Shown here in pieces: positions 1 through 8,771 of a DNA stretch of 64,000 bases. The translations under genes were made by a program, and so were the position numbers. The notes under the pieces are model-generated. The model worked only from the letters and a program-made list of their open reading frames with translations, did not search any database and had not been told where the DNA came from. The stretch is from JBDIVL01 sp039794405 (GTDB taxonomy: Bacteria; Planctomycetota; Brocadiia; Brocadiales; Brocadiaceae). The number at the start of each line of letters is the position of its first letter. The stretch's first letter is position 1. The DNA is taken from assembly GCA_039794405.1 (NCBI GenBank), contig JBDIVL010000004.1, positions 72,766-136,765 of the forward strand. The letters run 5' to 3'.

Positions 1-741
1 TGGCTGGGGGGAGTAAAACGGCGTGTCGGTTATAAAAGGGACGGCCGCTCATGGTTGCTTACCGGGAAAATACCCCGATTATCTGAAAACGGATGTTTCC
101 TCCCCACTTACATGGGAGACTACTATTTACGGTTATGTACTGAGGTTGGATGTGAAATACACTCAAAGAAATTAGAATTATTTATTACCGGGCAGAACCA
201 GCAGCGTGTGGCTGAAATATTTGATAAGTATCACCTGCACAAGCATCCCCTTATTCTGTTAAACCCCGGGGCGGCATATGGTTCTTCAAAATGCTGGACG
301 GCAGAAGGGTTTGCCCGGACAGCAGACCTTCTGCGTAAGCAATTATCCTGTAATGTTGCCATTATCTGTGCCCCGAATGAAATAGTATTAGCGAGGGACA
401 TAGAGAGGGCGGCAAAATCAAAAATCATAAACTTAGGCAATGAGGTTATATCTCTCGATGTTCTCAAGGCACTGATAAAACGATGTACGCTCCTGATTAC
501 CGTCGACTCAGGTCCCCGGCATATTGCCGTTGCATTTCAGAGGCCTGTCGTTACCTTAATGGGTCCAAATGATCCCCGGTATACGGATTCGCCAGAGGAG
601 ATAGGGCAGGTTGTCAGGGCGGATGTGGATTGTCTTGCCTGCCATCGGAAGGTATGCCCAAAAGACCACCGGTGTATGACACACATAAAGCCGGAAGTAG
701 TTACCAGGGCGAGTTTGGAATTAATAGGTAGGTATACTTAA
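1..741 (+). CDS. waaF: Lipopolysaccharide heptosyltransferase (GT9 family), 5'-truncated by window edge
   Basis: The frame is open from base 1, and the first codons already read GGVKRRVGYKRDGRSWLLT, the conserved block in the N-terminal half of WaaF-type ADP-heptose:LPS heptosyltransferases. The true start therefore lies upstream of the window and the internal TTG at 55 is not the start. The C-terminal half shows the GT9 nucleotide-sugar site (LLNPGAAYGSSKCW, later TVDSGPRHIAVAFQRPVV) and the WaaF-like tail with a Cys cluster (CLACHRKVCPKDHRCM). The enzyme adds heptose to the lipid A inner core on the cytoplasmic side of the inner membrane. Family is secure; heptosyltransferase II rather than another GT9 is inferred from the tail. 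Confidence 0.88.
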   Translation, partial: WLGGVKRRVGYKRDGRSWLLTGKIPRLSENGCFLPTYMGDYYLRLCTEVGCEIHSKKLELFITGQNQQRVAEIFDKYHLHKHPLILLNPGAAYGSSKCWTAEGFARTADLLRKQLSCNVAIICAPNEIVLARDIERAAKSKIINLGNEVISLDVLKALIKRCTLLITVDSGPRHIAVAFQRPVVTLMGPNDPRYTDSPEEIGQVVRADVDCLACHRKVCPKDHRCMTHIKPEVVTRASLELIGRYT

Positions 742-857
742 TAAAAGTTTGGGGCAGATTTAAAAATCTTTATCAAAGATTTGTCTTTACAAATAAATCA
801 AGTTTTAGAAGAAATTCCTAGAACTACAGATTGTACGAATTTTACCAATAAAGATTA

Positions 858-920
858 TGAGTTGTCAGCAGTCAGCTATCAGTAATTTGACGGAGGCTGC
901 AGATGACTGCTTGTAGATTG
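858..920. repeat. Dispersed repeat, family B (partial copy)
   Basis: Intergenic stretch containing GTCAGCAGTCAGCTATCAGT followed by a GACTGCTTGTAGATTGAATC tail. It resembles longer copies near 2344, 51135 and 57228 that carry opposed GCAGTCAGC / GCTGACTGC arms. Nothing else was seen between the heptosyltransferase and the exchanger. Confidence 0.45.
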
Positions 921-961
921 AATCAACGGGAAAGGTGTAAACCAATTATAGGTTTAAAAAA

Positions 962-1915
962 CTACTTGAACAGCCACCATACATAAATACTATATCCGCC
1001 TAATAAGAAAAAGCCCTGAAGGCGGGTAAGTGAGAATTTCCAGGTAATCATAGGAATGAGGAATATGCTGAACATGAGCATGACAGGCATATCGATACGG
1101 AGCGAGGCACCGGTAATCTGTAAAGGCTGGATTATTGCTGCAATGCTAAGGACGGCAAGGATATTAAAGATGTTACTGCCGAGCACATTACCCATACTGA
1201 TATCGGATTCCTTCCGAATAGCAGCAACCATTGATGTTGCTAGTTCAGGCAGAGAAGTACCAACCGCAACAACGGTAAGCCCTATAATAAGTTCACTGAT
1301 CCCTACAACCCTTGCAATATAAATAGCTGAATGAACAAATAAATGCGCCCCTCCAATGAGTGCTCCAAGACCAAGGACTATCCATAGAATATCCTTTATA
1401 ATACCATCGCGGGTTGCACCAATGAATTCTTCATATTCCAGGTATTCTTGTTCAACAGCTTTAGGTTCTTTTAAGGCTGCACGATATATGTAAAGGGTAT
1501 AAACAATAATACCAACCAGGAGTATAATCCCTTCCCAACGATTTAAAATGCCATCCCAGCCCATAAAGTATAGTAGCAGAGAAATACCAACCACAATTGG
1601 CAGTTCACGATAGAGAAGTCTCATATCAACTTTAAGAGGCCGGACGATGGCTGCCAAACCCAGGATGAGACCAATATTGGCAATATTACTTCCAATGACA
1701 TTGCCTACCGCAACATCATCTAAATGTTTAATGCCAGCTATTACGCTGGTAACAAGTTCCGGGGTTGATGTGCCAAAGGCAACGATGGTAAGTCCTATAA
1801 CTATTGGTTTAATATGAAATGAACGGGCAAATCTCGATGCCCCCTTTACGAGCCATTCGGCTCCAAAATAGAGCGCCGCAAGACCTGCAAAACATAGTAC
1901 AATTTGTAGTGGCAT
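962..1915 (-). CDS. Calcium/sodium antiporter (CaCA family, YrbG-like)
   Basis: A 317-residue integral membrane protein with about ten hydrophobic segments. Two homologous alpha-repeats are visible: GLTIVAFGTSTPELVTS with GNVIGSNIANI (residues about 41-90) and GLTVVAVGTSLPELATS with GNVLGSNIFNI (about 211-260). These are the ion-binding repeats of K+-independent Na+/Ca2+ exchangers, with the acidic Glu of each PEL motif present. The two halves are joined by a charged cytoplasmic loop (about residues 148-172). Length is normal for bacterial YrbG-type exchangers. Exact ions transported are inferred from the family. It is a monocistronic gene convergent with the heptosyltransferase. Confidence 0.9.
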   Translation of the reverse strand: MPLQIVLCFAGLAALYFGAEWLVKGASRFARSFHIKPIVIGLTIVAFGTSTPELVTSVIAGIKHLDDVAVGNVIGSNIANIGLILGLAAIVRPLKVDMRLLYRELPIVVGISLLLYFMGWDGILNRWEGIILLVGIIVYTLYIYRAALKEPKAVEQEYLEYEEFIGATRDGIIKDILWIVLGLGALIGGAHLFVHSAIYIARVVGISELIIGLTVVAVGTSLPELATSMVAAIRKESDISMGNVLGSNIFNILAVLSIAAIIQPLQITGASLRIDMPVMLMFSIFLIPMITWKFSLTRLQGFFLLGGYSIYVWWLFK

Positions 1916-1976
1916 ATAATTTCAATGATAAACAATTATTTCGTAAAAGAAATAGAATTCTCTGTTAATGCAGACT

Positions 1977-2064
1977 CAATGTCATGAAGTTAAGGATTAT
2001 TGATCAAAACAACCCCCTTTTCAAGGGGGACTTTTACAGCAGGTAGTTTAACTTGATGACATTG
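1977..2064 (-). repeat. MITE-like repeat family C, copy 1 (inverted relative to copy 2)
   Basis: About 88 bp bounded by imperfect inverted ends: CAATGTCATGAAGTTAAG on the left and TTTAACTTGATGACATTG on the right. The interior holds TTGATCAAAACAACCCCC and AAGGGGGACTTTTAC. The same element lies in opposite orientation at 35353-35451 with perfect 18-bp ends. Confidence 0.7.
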
Positions 2065-2343
2065 AATACAGACTTACTTTATGTGGGTAAGTTTTAAAAA
2101 ACGGACAGAACAAGCATTATACAAATAATTATAAAAAATTACAGGGTAATTTTTTAAAGATACAGGGAAATCTGATATAGATAGCAAAAATATATTCTGT
2201 TTCATGTATGGGTACTATAAAAACCAAAAAGGATAGTATTTCCTGCTGATAATAAAGGATTTCGCTTTTTAGCGTAAATGTTGTAAAATAATGAAGTCTT
2301 GCCTGGTATTTAAATGCTTTTTATCTGATGTGTCTTCCACATG

Positions 2344-2450
2344 AGTCAAGTTTTAAAAGTAACGAGGATTGTATAATAAGCAATCAGACGACAGATCCTA
2401 CCCAATTGCTGATAGCTTATGATTTATTTTATCAGCCTGTGCCTTGCCTC
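2344..2450 (+). repeat. Dispersed repeat, family B
   Basis: AAGTTTTAAAAGTAACGAGG leads into AATAAGCAATCAGACGACAG and ends with ATTTTATCAGCCTG. The order of blocks matches the copy at 57228-57340, and the reverse complement of the copy at 51135-51245. Copies are diverged. Confidence 0.6.
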
Positions 2451-2502
2451 GCTAGCAATGAATTCAACATCAATAAATTATTGAATCGTAAAGGAGTTTA
2501 AT

Positions 2503-3054
2503 GTGTTAAAAAACAGGTATTTCAGGAATATAGGTCTCTTTTTTTTGTTCTCATTTTTTAGTTTCACTTTTACGCTATCCGCACATGAAGGACATGATCA
2601 TAGTAAGGATACGGTAATTACTATTGGAAAGAAGACCTATATTCATTTTCAATCAATCTTGCTGGGTTACCAATACATTTATAGTTACATGGTAAATGGC
2701 GGATCAAACGAAATTTCCGGTTTGGCTCAAAATTTAATCGATGCTGCCATCCAGGGTATTCAGACCGAGCCAGACGGGCCTGGCAAACATATGATGCAGC
2801 ATGTTCTCGAAGGGGCAGAGTCGTTGAAAATTGCAAAGAATGTGAACGAAAGCCAGGAGGCCTTCACTTCAATCAGTAATGCCCTTCTTTCTTTTTTTAA
2901 GTCATGGCCGAATCAGTTAATACGTAACAGGCTGAAGGTGTGTCGATGCAAGAATGGGCACCAATGGCTTCAACCGGGGAATTCTCCCACTACATGTCCT
3001 TATTCTTTAAACAAATCTTCTCTTTGTTTAACCATAGAGGAAACGATATACTAA
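2503..3054 (+). CDS. Small secreted His-rich protein of unknown function (possibly DUF3347-like)
   Basis: The N-terminus is a clear signal peptide (a long Phe/Leu-rich core, residues about 10-25, then LSAHEGHDHS). The mature protein thus begins with a His/Asp-rich segment that could bind metal. The middle is helical. The last 40 residues contain Cys-rich CRCKNGHQWLQPG and TTCPYSLNKSSLC, which faintly recall the C-terminus of DUF3347 periplasmic proteins (CPM..G.WLQ...NPYYG). That assignment is weak. A strong ribosome binding site (AAAGGAG) precedes the start. It lies upstream of the pentaheme cytochrome on the same strand but 600 bp away, so co-transcription is doubtful. A periplasmic metal-related role is inference. 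Confidence 0.6.
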   Translation: MLKNRYFRNIGLFFLFSFFSFTFTLSAHEGHDHSKDTVITIGKKTYIHFQSILLGYQYIYSYMVNGGSNEISGLAQNLIDAAIQGIQTEPDGPGKHMMQHVLEGAESLKIAKNVNESQEAFTSISNALLSFFKSWPNQLIRNRLKVCRCKNGHQWLQPGNSPTTCPYSLNKSSLCLTIEETIY

Positions 3055-3658
3055 CCTTGGTTCATTATTCTCTATATTTTTTTGTGGAATTAATTATAAT
3101 ACATGTTTAGGAAAGATATGCGGCTGAATGGCCGAACGGTTAGGTGGTCGGGTGGTTACATGGCTGAATATCATTTTACGGTGAAAACTTTTCTTCGGGT
3201 TAGTTCTATCCTGCAGATTGAACCATACGTTTTGAATTGGTGTATAAGTACATTATATAGGAATTTTCATTTATGTATGCGGGTTTACGGGTGGTGGCGG
3301 CAAGAATTCCTGGTAGAGACGCAGGGTTTTGCGTCTCTACTTAAGGGAGTTGTAAAATTGCCCGGAAAAACACAACCCCCTGAATCTTCCTTTATTAAGG
3401 GAGACTTCGTAGGACTAATTTAAACATGCCGAAACGTTTCGGTCCAATCGGGGACGACTGAACCAACAAAAAGAAAATTTTTTTCCGTTACATGATATTT
3501 GGCTACACAGGACATCATGTAACCAATATAACCATACAATCATTCAGCCATCTAACCATTGACCATATCCTGATTTTGCGTCTTCCGGCTTGTTCGGGGT
3601 ATGGGTTTTAGACTGTAATGTGATTTCATTATTATTATTGAAGAAAGGATATCTCATT
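3055..3658. other. Intergenic region with repeat hairpins
   Basis: A 106-codon open frame here is built from repeats and is not credible. Seen instead: an 11-bp perfect stem GTAGAGACGCA / TGCGTCTCTAC at 3313-3340, an AACCCCCTGAATC...TTAAGGGAGAC repeat remnant at about 3375-3410, and CATGCCGAAACGTTTCGGT with GGGGACGACTGAACCAAC at about 3424-3468, which recurs near 28150. The cytochrome promoter is presumably in the last 150 bp. Confidence 0.5.
3313..3340. repeat. GTAGRGAC palindrome (family I)
   Basis: Perfect 11-bp inverted repeat GTAGAGACGCA with a 6-nt loop. The same outer ends with a different core occur at 26252-26280 and 28355-28382. Confidence 0.6.
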
Positions 3659-5089
3659 ATGCGCCTATATTTCAGGTTTACTTTGTGTTTATTATTCAGC
3701 TTGTTCCTTATATCTTTGGATGTATCCTATGCGAGCGATCCCAGGGAATGGTCGCCCACATGGAAACTTCCGGTAGAAAAAAGGCCGGCGAATATTGTTG
3801 ATCTGCCTATTACCGTGCCGGGGGATGTAAGGATAAGTCAATTCTTCAGTCCAATCTCTTGTGGCGCTTGCCATCCTGAAATCTTTAAAATGTGGAGTGG
3901 TTCAACCCATGCAAACGCATGGAGAAATCCGCTTTTTCAGGCCCTTTATAACTTAGGGAAAAAAACGGCAGAGGGGGAATCGGAAAAGCGCAACATAGAA
4001 TCCTGTGTACGCTGCCACTTTCCTATTGGTCACAGTGGAGCGGAACCCGTCCTTTCTCTTGATGATGAAAAAGGCGGTGTTATCTGCGATTTTTGCCATT
4101 CCGTTAGGGCAACCACAGGTATAGGAAATGCGCCATACATATTAAGTCCCGGCAACGCCGCCGCCATGGAAGGTGGTACTAAATACGGACCTTTTCATGA
4201 TTCTCCTGATACCATTCATAAAAATCAGTACTCCGAGTTACACACCCGTTCAGAGTTTTGTGGAGGTTGTCATGATGTATCGCATGCAGGAAATAATCTT
4301 CCTATCGAACAGACGTACACAGAGTGGCGGCAAGGTCCTTATAATACGGGTAACCCCGAAACAACGGTACATTGTCAGGATTGTCACATGAGGCAGCGTC
4401 CGGGTTTCCCTTGTACCGGTAGTACAGACAGGCCCGACAATCCCGGCCTTGCATCTCCTGAAATCATGGGGGGGAAAAAACGCCCACACATATGGACCCA
4501 CTATTTTGTTGGCGGGAGTGTTACTCCCATATCCCTGCCACCTAATTCAGAGCTGCAGCCGCAAATGGCAATTGACAGACTTAAAAACGCCGCAACCCTT
4601 GAGATATCTGTGGATTCAACCTCTAAAAAAGGCGATTTGTTAAAATTTCAGGTAGTCATAAGCAACACAGGTGCAGGTCATTATATACCCACCGGGCTTA
4701 CCGAAATGCGGCAAATGTGGCTAAAGACTATTGTAACTGATGCAGAGGGTAAGATTATATATCAAAGCGGGAAAGTTGATGAAAAAGGCGGCATTGATCC
4801 AAACGCTACTATCTATCGTACGGTTTTTGGAGATAAAGAAGGAAACCCTACGCTCCATGTATGGTCTGCAACCCATATTATATCCGACAATCGTGTCCCT
4901 CCTCAGGGTAAAAAGGAGGAGCGTTTTATTTGTTTACTTCCCAACGATGTTAAGTCCCCGTTAAAGATAAACGCCGTATTGCATTATCGAAGCGCACCCC
5001 AGGATGTTGTCGATGCCCTTTTGGGAGAGAAATCCATAAAGCTTCCAATAATTGATATGGCCGAAGTATCGAAGGAAATTAGCTTGTAG
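3659..5089 (+). CDS. Secreted pentaheme cytochrome c (cytochrome c554/c'-like)
   Basis: The ATG at 3659 is chosen over an upstream in-frame ATG because GAAAGGAT lies just before it and a typical signal peptide follows (MRLYFRFTLCLLFSLFL..., cleavage near SYAS). Five CxxCH heme motifs are seen at residues 68-72 (CGACH), 116-120 (CVRCH), 143-147 (CDFCH), 201-205 (CGGCH) and 239-243 (CQDCH). Further His residues (for example GSTHANAW) could be distal ligands. The C-terminal 230 residues are heme-free and contain a beta-rich segment with GAGHYIPTGLTEMRQMWL, as found in periplasmic cytochrome c554-like proteins. It should act as an electron carrier or redox enzyme outside the cytoplasmic membrane. 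The specific redox partner is unknown. Confidence 0.9.
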   Translation: MRLYFRFTLCLLFSLFLISLDVSYASDPREWSPTWKLPVEKRPANIVDLPITVPGDVRISQFFSPISCGACHPEIFKMWSGSTHANAWRNPLFQALYNLGKKTAEGESEKRNIESCVRCHFPIGHSGAEPVLSLDDEKGGVICDFCHSVRATTGIGNAPYILSPGNAAAMEGGTKYGPFHDSPDTIHKNQYSELHTRSEFCGGCHDVSHAGNNLPIEQTYTEWRQGPYNTGNPETTVHCQDCHMRQRPGFPCTGSTDRPDNPGLASPEIMGGKKRPHIWTHYFVGGSVTPISLPPNSELQPQMAIDRLKNAATLEISVDSTSKKGDLLKFQVVISNTGAGHYIPTGLTEMRQMWLKTIVTDAEGKIIYQSGKVDEKGGIDPNATIYRTVFGDKEGNPTLHVWSATHIISDNRVPPQGKKEERFICLLPNDVKSPLKINAVLHYRSAPQDVVDALLGEKSIKLPIIDMAEVSKEISL

Positions 5090-5609
5090 ATGTGAAATTG
5101 ATAAGGACAAAAACTGTAAAAAGAATTGTTTAACAGACCGGTGCGAGGATAAAGGCTGTACACGCCTGCTTGCCTCGCACCGATATTTCCCAAAATTCTT
5201 CAGATAATAACGGCTTGTATAATAAATATCCGGATTATACAGGCTGGACAATCCGGCACATAACCCATCGATCTTGCTTCAGACACCGTGATCTCCTTTG
5301 CTCAAGATTGGGCGTAGATCATCGTCATACTGAAGCCTTTGGCGAAGATAATCAGAGATTATCATTTACCTTTTTGAGACCATGGCATTGATATGGCAGG
5401 CAACACCTACATACTACGTTGCCTTCCTTGGCCTGATGAGTACAGATAGATACATTCACTGTCTCCATCTCTTCAATGTATCTTTTAGTGCTAATCTGAA
5501 ATAAGCCGGATTAGGGCAGTCTGGCACTTTTGTTTCTATAACAAGATAAGACCGTTAATCATTTTTAGAATCGCTAATCATAGTTGTAATAATCAAAATA
5601 ATTTGTTTA
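5090..5609. other. Convergent intergenic region
   Basis: Lies between the cytochrome (plus) and Res (minus). The only structured content is the possible cytochrome remnant at 5352-5513 and a short GAGGATAAAGGCTGTACACGCC stretch with partial inverted matches. The open frames here are short and not credible. No clear terminator hairpin with a T-run was found. Confidence 0.4.
5352..5513 (-). pseudogene. Possible remnant of a c-type cytochrome gene
   Basis: The minus strand reads an open stretch ending in YIEEMETVNVSICTHQAKEG and NVVCRCCLPYQCHGLKK. One frame over, the same DNA reads VGVACHINAMVSK, which looks like the neighbourhood of a CxxCH heme site with the first Cys lost. A frameshift between the two frames would explain both readings. 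There is no plausible start or full domain. This is inference from a short stretch; it could be chance. Confidence 0.25.
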
Positions 5610-8438
5610 TCAATTTTGATATTCATAATTTCTTACTAATGTTTCAAAGCCCATATTTACCATTACCGCATTATGTGGAATTAAGACATATTTCCAGGGT
5701 TTCCCTCCATTGTGAACGGTAAAATCAGTAGCATACTTACAATACTCTAAGGCTGCCCGGGCTTTTTCCTGAACATCTGCCGATTCAATGTCTGTCTCTT
5801 TTTTAGTTTCTATCAGATAAATCGCGTCTTTCGTTTCCACTACAAAATCGGGGTTGTATTGTCTTGAGTTGTGCCTCCAGTATATATGAAACTGATTGGA
5901 TGCAGGTCTTAGCCACTTAAGAACCGATCTGTCCTGCTCTAAAATAACCGCAAAATCCTTTTCTGTCTTGGAATCAAACTTGTACAAATTATGGCACGCC
6001 TTTTTGAAACCACTAAATACCTTATTGGGAATGGCATTGGTTGGAGTGATTGTCTCTGTATAATGATGAATGCTATCTTTCGTGTATTTTGAAAAGTTGT
6101 GTTCTTCTATCCTTGTAAAAGGCCTTACAATAGGTTTTTCATAGCTTGGCGCTTCTAAGTAAAAATGTTGTATCATCTGTGAATAAATATACTGCCCAAT
6201 CTCTCTCTTATTATATTGAACGACATTCATCAATTTATCGTCATCAAGGTATGTCCTGAATTTCTCAATTGCCTGACCAGTCAATTTAAAAAGCAATTCA
6301 GACTGTTCATCATAATCTATTTCAGAGTAATTTATGAGCTCATTTACAATGATATTTTCTGGACTGTCATGTATACCCCTGCCTTTCCCGCTTATAATAT
6401 CAACACTGTTTTCCTGTTCACGAAGCTTTTTTATCAGAATTTCCTCAGATACTGGTTGGTAATTAAGATTACTCGTATCAAGGTCAAAATCCTTAAAGCC
6501 CGACCTTACTTCATTGCTTTGTTGAATTATAATTCTAGGAATTTCTATAATGTTTTGCACAAAATCATGTACTACCGATTCATAGGCAGCCTCAACTTCT
6601 TTTATCATTTCTGCGGCAAATAAACTTTTCTGTGGTGAACTGAAAATATTTTGTTTAATCTTTTCTACTGCTATTCGTTTGATTTCTGACTTTGTCAATT
6701 CATTAACATTGGTCACCGCATTATTGAGTTCCGGAAGTGTTAAAAGGATGGTCTTTCTGAGTTCTAAATTAATCTGGGCTTTTTGCTGGCTTTCAGGTTC
6801 GGCAATAAGCTTAATCTTTTTTTGTTCTTCCTCAAATTTTTGTTCAATGTTTGAAATGGAAGTAATTACCTCTTTTTGCCCAGAAATTTCCTGTGGATCA
6901 ATTTCTATAATATTTTGCCTTTTGATAATAGAATCGGGTTGATTGGCAGCGTCAATTATTTCCTGAAATTTATCATGGGCTACTATGGTAAGTTTATCTA
7001 CCTTATCAGCGCCCGTTCTCTTCCCATACGGCAAACGCAAACCCCTGCCGATAGTTTGTTCTCTCAAAGTCATGGACGTAGCCGTTCTTAAGGGAATAAT
7101 CGTATAGAGATTGGTTACATCCCAACCTTCTTTCAGCATATTCACATGAATTACGATTTCTGTTTTATTCTCAGGGTTTTCCAATGAAATGAGCTTTTCA
7201 ATATTTTCTTCTTTTTCTTCCCCTGATTGGTTCGAGTGTATCTCCATCACCTTATCGGCATAATAACCTTCAAAGAATGCGTTTGAAATGATCAATTGCT
7301 TTAATTTGCCGGCATGGGTTGTATCCTGGGCAACAACCAGCACAAAAGGCTTTACAGGCTTTACTTTATTATCACGGACATAAATATCCAAAGCCACTTT
7401 TGTGTCTTCGTGGATACGAATGCCATCTTCCAGTTTTATCCTGTCCAGTTCATCAACGGAATATTGGGAAGGATCAAAGTCTTTGCGGGTAGCCACTGCT
7501 GGCTCTTTCACAAAACCGTCTTGAATAGCCTTAGCTAATGAATACTCAAACACGACATTTTTAAACTTAATAGCCCCTCCGCTTCGTTCTACCTGTGGAG
7601 TCGCTGTAAGTTCTAATCCCAGAATCGGGTTTAATTCGTTAATAACCTGCATTCCCCTGTCTGCACGGTAGTGATGTGATTCGTCCATCAACAAAACCAG
7701 ATCATCGAGACTGGAAAGGTAATTGAAATAAGAATCGCCTAAATATTCTGAAAGCCTTTTGATACGAGGAAGTTTGCCACCCTTTGTTTCGGCATTTATC
7801 TTGGAAATATTAAATACGTTAATATGTACCTCTGATTCAAAAAGGGAAGTCTGAGCGAGGGTGTTGTAATTATCTCCTGTAATAATACGTGGTTGTCTAT
7901 GAACAAATTCACCGATACCCTGAAATACATATTTAGGACTGGTGGAATTGGAGAAATCTTCAATCAACTTGTTATAAATGGTGATATTAGGAGCCAAAAC
8001 AAAAAAGTTTCTAATGCCTTTTAACAAATACAGGTAAACTACAAATGCCCCCATAAGTCGGGTCTTGCCAACTCCAGTAGCCAATGAAAAACAGATTGAA
8101 GGGAAATTTCTCTCGAAATCAGTGCAAGTAGGATAGGCGTTTTTGACTATCTCCAGTTCTTGCTGAAGGAAAGAACCCACCCCTAAATCCCCTCCCAAGA
8201 GGGGACTTTTATACTTTTCTCCTGAGAGGGAACTGTTATATTCTCCTCTTGAGAGGGGGTTGGGGGTGTGTTCCTTCCCCTCTTTAGGTATTCCCATCTT
8301 ATTCCCCTCTTGAGAGGGACAAGGGGTGCATTTCTTTAACGTTAACTTATCTGTAATATCCGCCAATATATTCAGGCTATCTGCCTGCGGTGTGCGAAGG
8401 CTTAAGCGGTTTTTAATTGCCATGGCTATGCGGTTCAT
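5610..8438 (-). CDS. Type III restriction enzyme, helicase-nuclease subunit (Res)
   Basis: A 942-residue ATP-dependent restriction subunit. Walker A is ATGVGKTR (residues about 120-127), the DEAD-like motif II is DESHH (252-256), and a helicase C domain with EQTIGRGLRLPYG follows. The C-terminus carries a PD-(D/E)XK nuclease core (NPDFVVETKDAIYLIETKKE). Start is the ATG at 8438, preceded by AAGGA at good spacing; it overlaps the last codons of the decayed YhcG frame. Residues about 37-88 are an in-frame copy of a palindromic genomic repeat (TPNPLSRGEY, KSPLLGGDLGVG) inserted between the N-terminal helix and the Q/Walker A region. The enzyme would pair with the Mod gene upstream. Activity despite the insert is not provable from sequence. 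Confidence 0.9.
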   Translation of the reverse strand: MNRIAMAIKNRLSLRTPQADSLNILADITDKLTLKKCTPCPSQEGNKMGIPKEGKEHTPNPLSRGEYNSSLSGEKYKSPLLGGDLGVGSFLQQELEIVKNAYPTCTDFERNFPSICFSLATGVGKTRLMGAFVVYLYLLKGIRNFFVLAPNITIYNKLIEDFSNSTSPKYVFQGIGEFVHRQPRIITGDNYNTLAQTSLFESEVHINVFNISKINAETKGGKLPRIKRLSEYLGDSYFNYLSSLDDLVLLMDESHHYRADRGMQVINELNPILGLELTATPQVERSGGAIKFKNVVFEYSLAKAIQDGFVKEPAVATRKDFDPSQYSVDELDRIKLEDGIRIHEDTKVALDIYVRDNKVKPVKPFVLVVAQDTTHAGKLKQLIISNAFFEGYYADKVMEIHSNQSGEEKEENIEKLISLENPENKTEIVIHVNMLKEGWDVTNLYTIIPLRTATSMTLREQTIGRGLRLPYGKRTGADKVDKLTIVAHDKFQEIIDAANQPDSIIKRQNIIEIDPQEISGQKEVITSISNIEQKFEEEQKKIKLIAEPESQQKAQINLELRKTILLTLPELNNAVTNVNELTKSEIKRIAVEKIKQNIFSSPQKSLFAAEMIKEVEAAYESVVHDFVQNIIEIPRIIIQQSNEVRSGFKDFDLDTSNLNYQPVSEEILIKKLREQENSVDIISGKGRGIHDSPENIIVNELINYSEIDYDEQSELLFKLTGQAIEKFRTYLDDDKLMNVVQYNKREIGQYIYSQMIQHFYLEAPSYEKPIVRPFTRIEEHNFSKYTKDSIHHYTETITPTNAIPNKVFSGFKKACHNLYKFDSKTEKDFAVILEQDRSVLKWLRPASNQFHIYWRHNSRQYNPDFVVETKDAIYLIETKKETDIESADVQEKARAALEYCKYATDFTVHNGGKPWKYVLIPHNAVMVNMGFETLVRNYEYQN
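8172..8330 (-). repeat. Palindromic repeat family A, copy 1, translated inside Res
   Basis: Tandem CCCCTCTTGAGAGGGG-type palindromes joined by ACTTTTATACTTTTC linkers, in frame within Res. The coding strand yields a Pro/Ser/Gly-rich peptide. The length keeps the reading frame open. Confidence 0.85.
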
Positions 8439-8759
8439 TTTTTGTCCTTGCTCAGTTTTATTTCCATTTCGATCAACTCTTTTTCACGCTTTTCTATTTT
8501 TAACAAAAACCTGTAGTGTGTCTATGTCAATTCTCCACGCAATGCGTGAAGATTCTGGAAAGAAAGATAAAATTGTCTCATGTACCAGAGATTGGTTTTG
8601 TTAAACCCCTCACCGTATTCAATCGTTAGTCTTTTAGCAAGCTCTTCGATAAGAGATGCACCATATTGAGCCCCGCTATTTACCTTACTGTTCACCCTCT
8701 ATAATAATTTTACCAACATGCCAGTAGGCCCGTACCATCGCAGTATTAACAGCTTTGAA
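8435..8759 (-). pseudogene. Decayed YhcG/DUF1016 nuclease gene
   Basis: Read on the minus strand, one frame gives AVNTAMVRAYWHVGKIIIEG and, after a one-base frameshift at about 8686 (CAG-T-AAG), GAQYGASLIEELAKRLTIEY and LWYMRQFYLSFQNLHALRGE. This is the N-terminal domain of YhcG/DUF1016 proteins. The next expected Trp of the motif ELTWTHYR is a TAG stop (ELT-stop-THYRFLLKIE). The reading then passes straight to a tail EKELIEMEIKLSKDKK, so the PD-(D/E)XK nuclease core is missing. It has three separate lesions (frameshift, nonsense, internal deletion) and no start codon. It lies directly between the DUF559 gene and Res, and its stop overlaps the Res start. YhcG proteins are common passengers of restriction loci. 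Confidence 0.8.
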
Positions 8760-8771
8760 AGATCACCTTCT

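Larger units (their letters stand above)
1916..2502. other. Intergenic region, repeats and AT-rich sequence
   Basis: No gene is supported. It contains the family C element (1977-2064), a family B copy (about 2344-2450), and about 250 bp of AT-rich sequence between them. The promoter of the downstream secreted-protein gene presumably lies at the right end. AAAGGAGT sits about 9 bp before the GTG at 2502 or the in-frame start just after it, giving a good ribosome binding site. Confidence 0.5.

Noticed and set aside
3103..3423. 106-codon open frame
   Set aside because: It runs through repeat palindromes and has no ribosome binding site or recognisable protein features.
5170..5391. 73-codon frame after the cytochrome
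   Set aside because: No start signal, composition or motif suggests coding.
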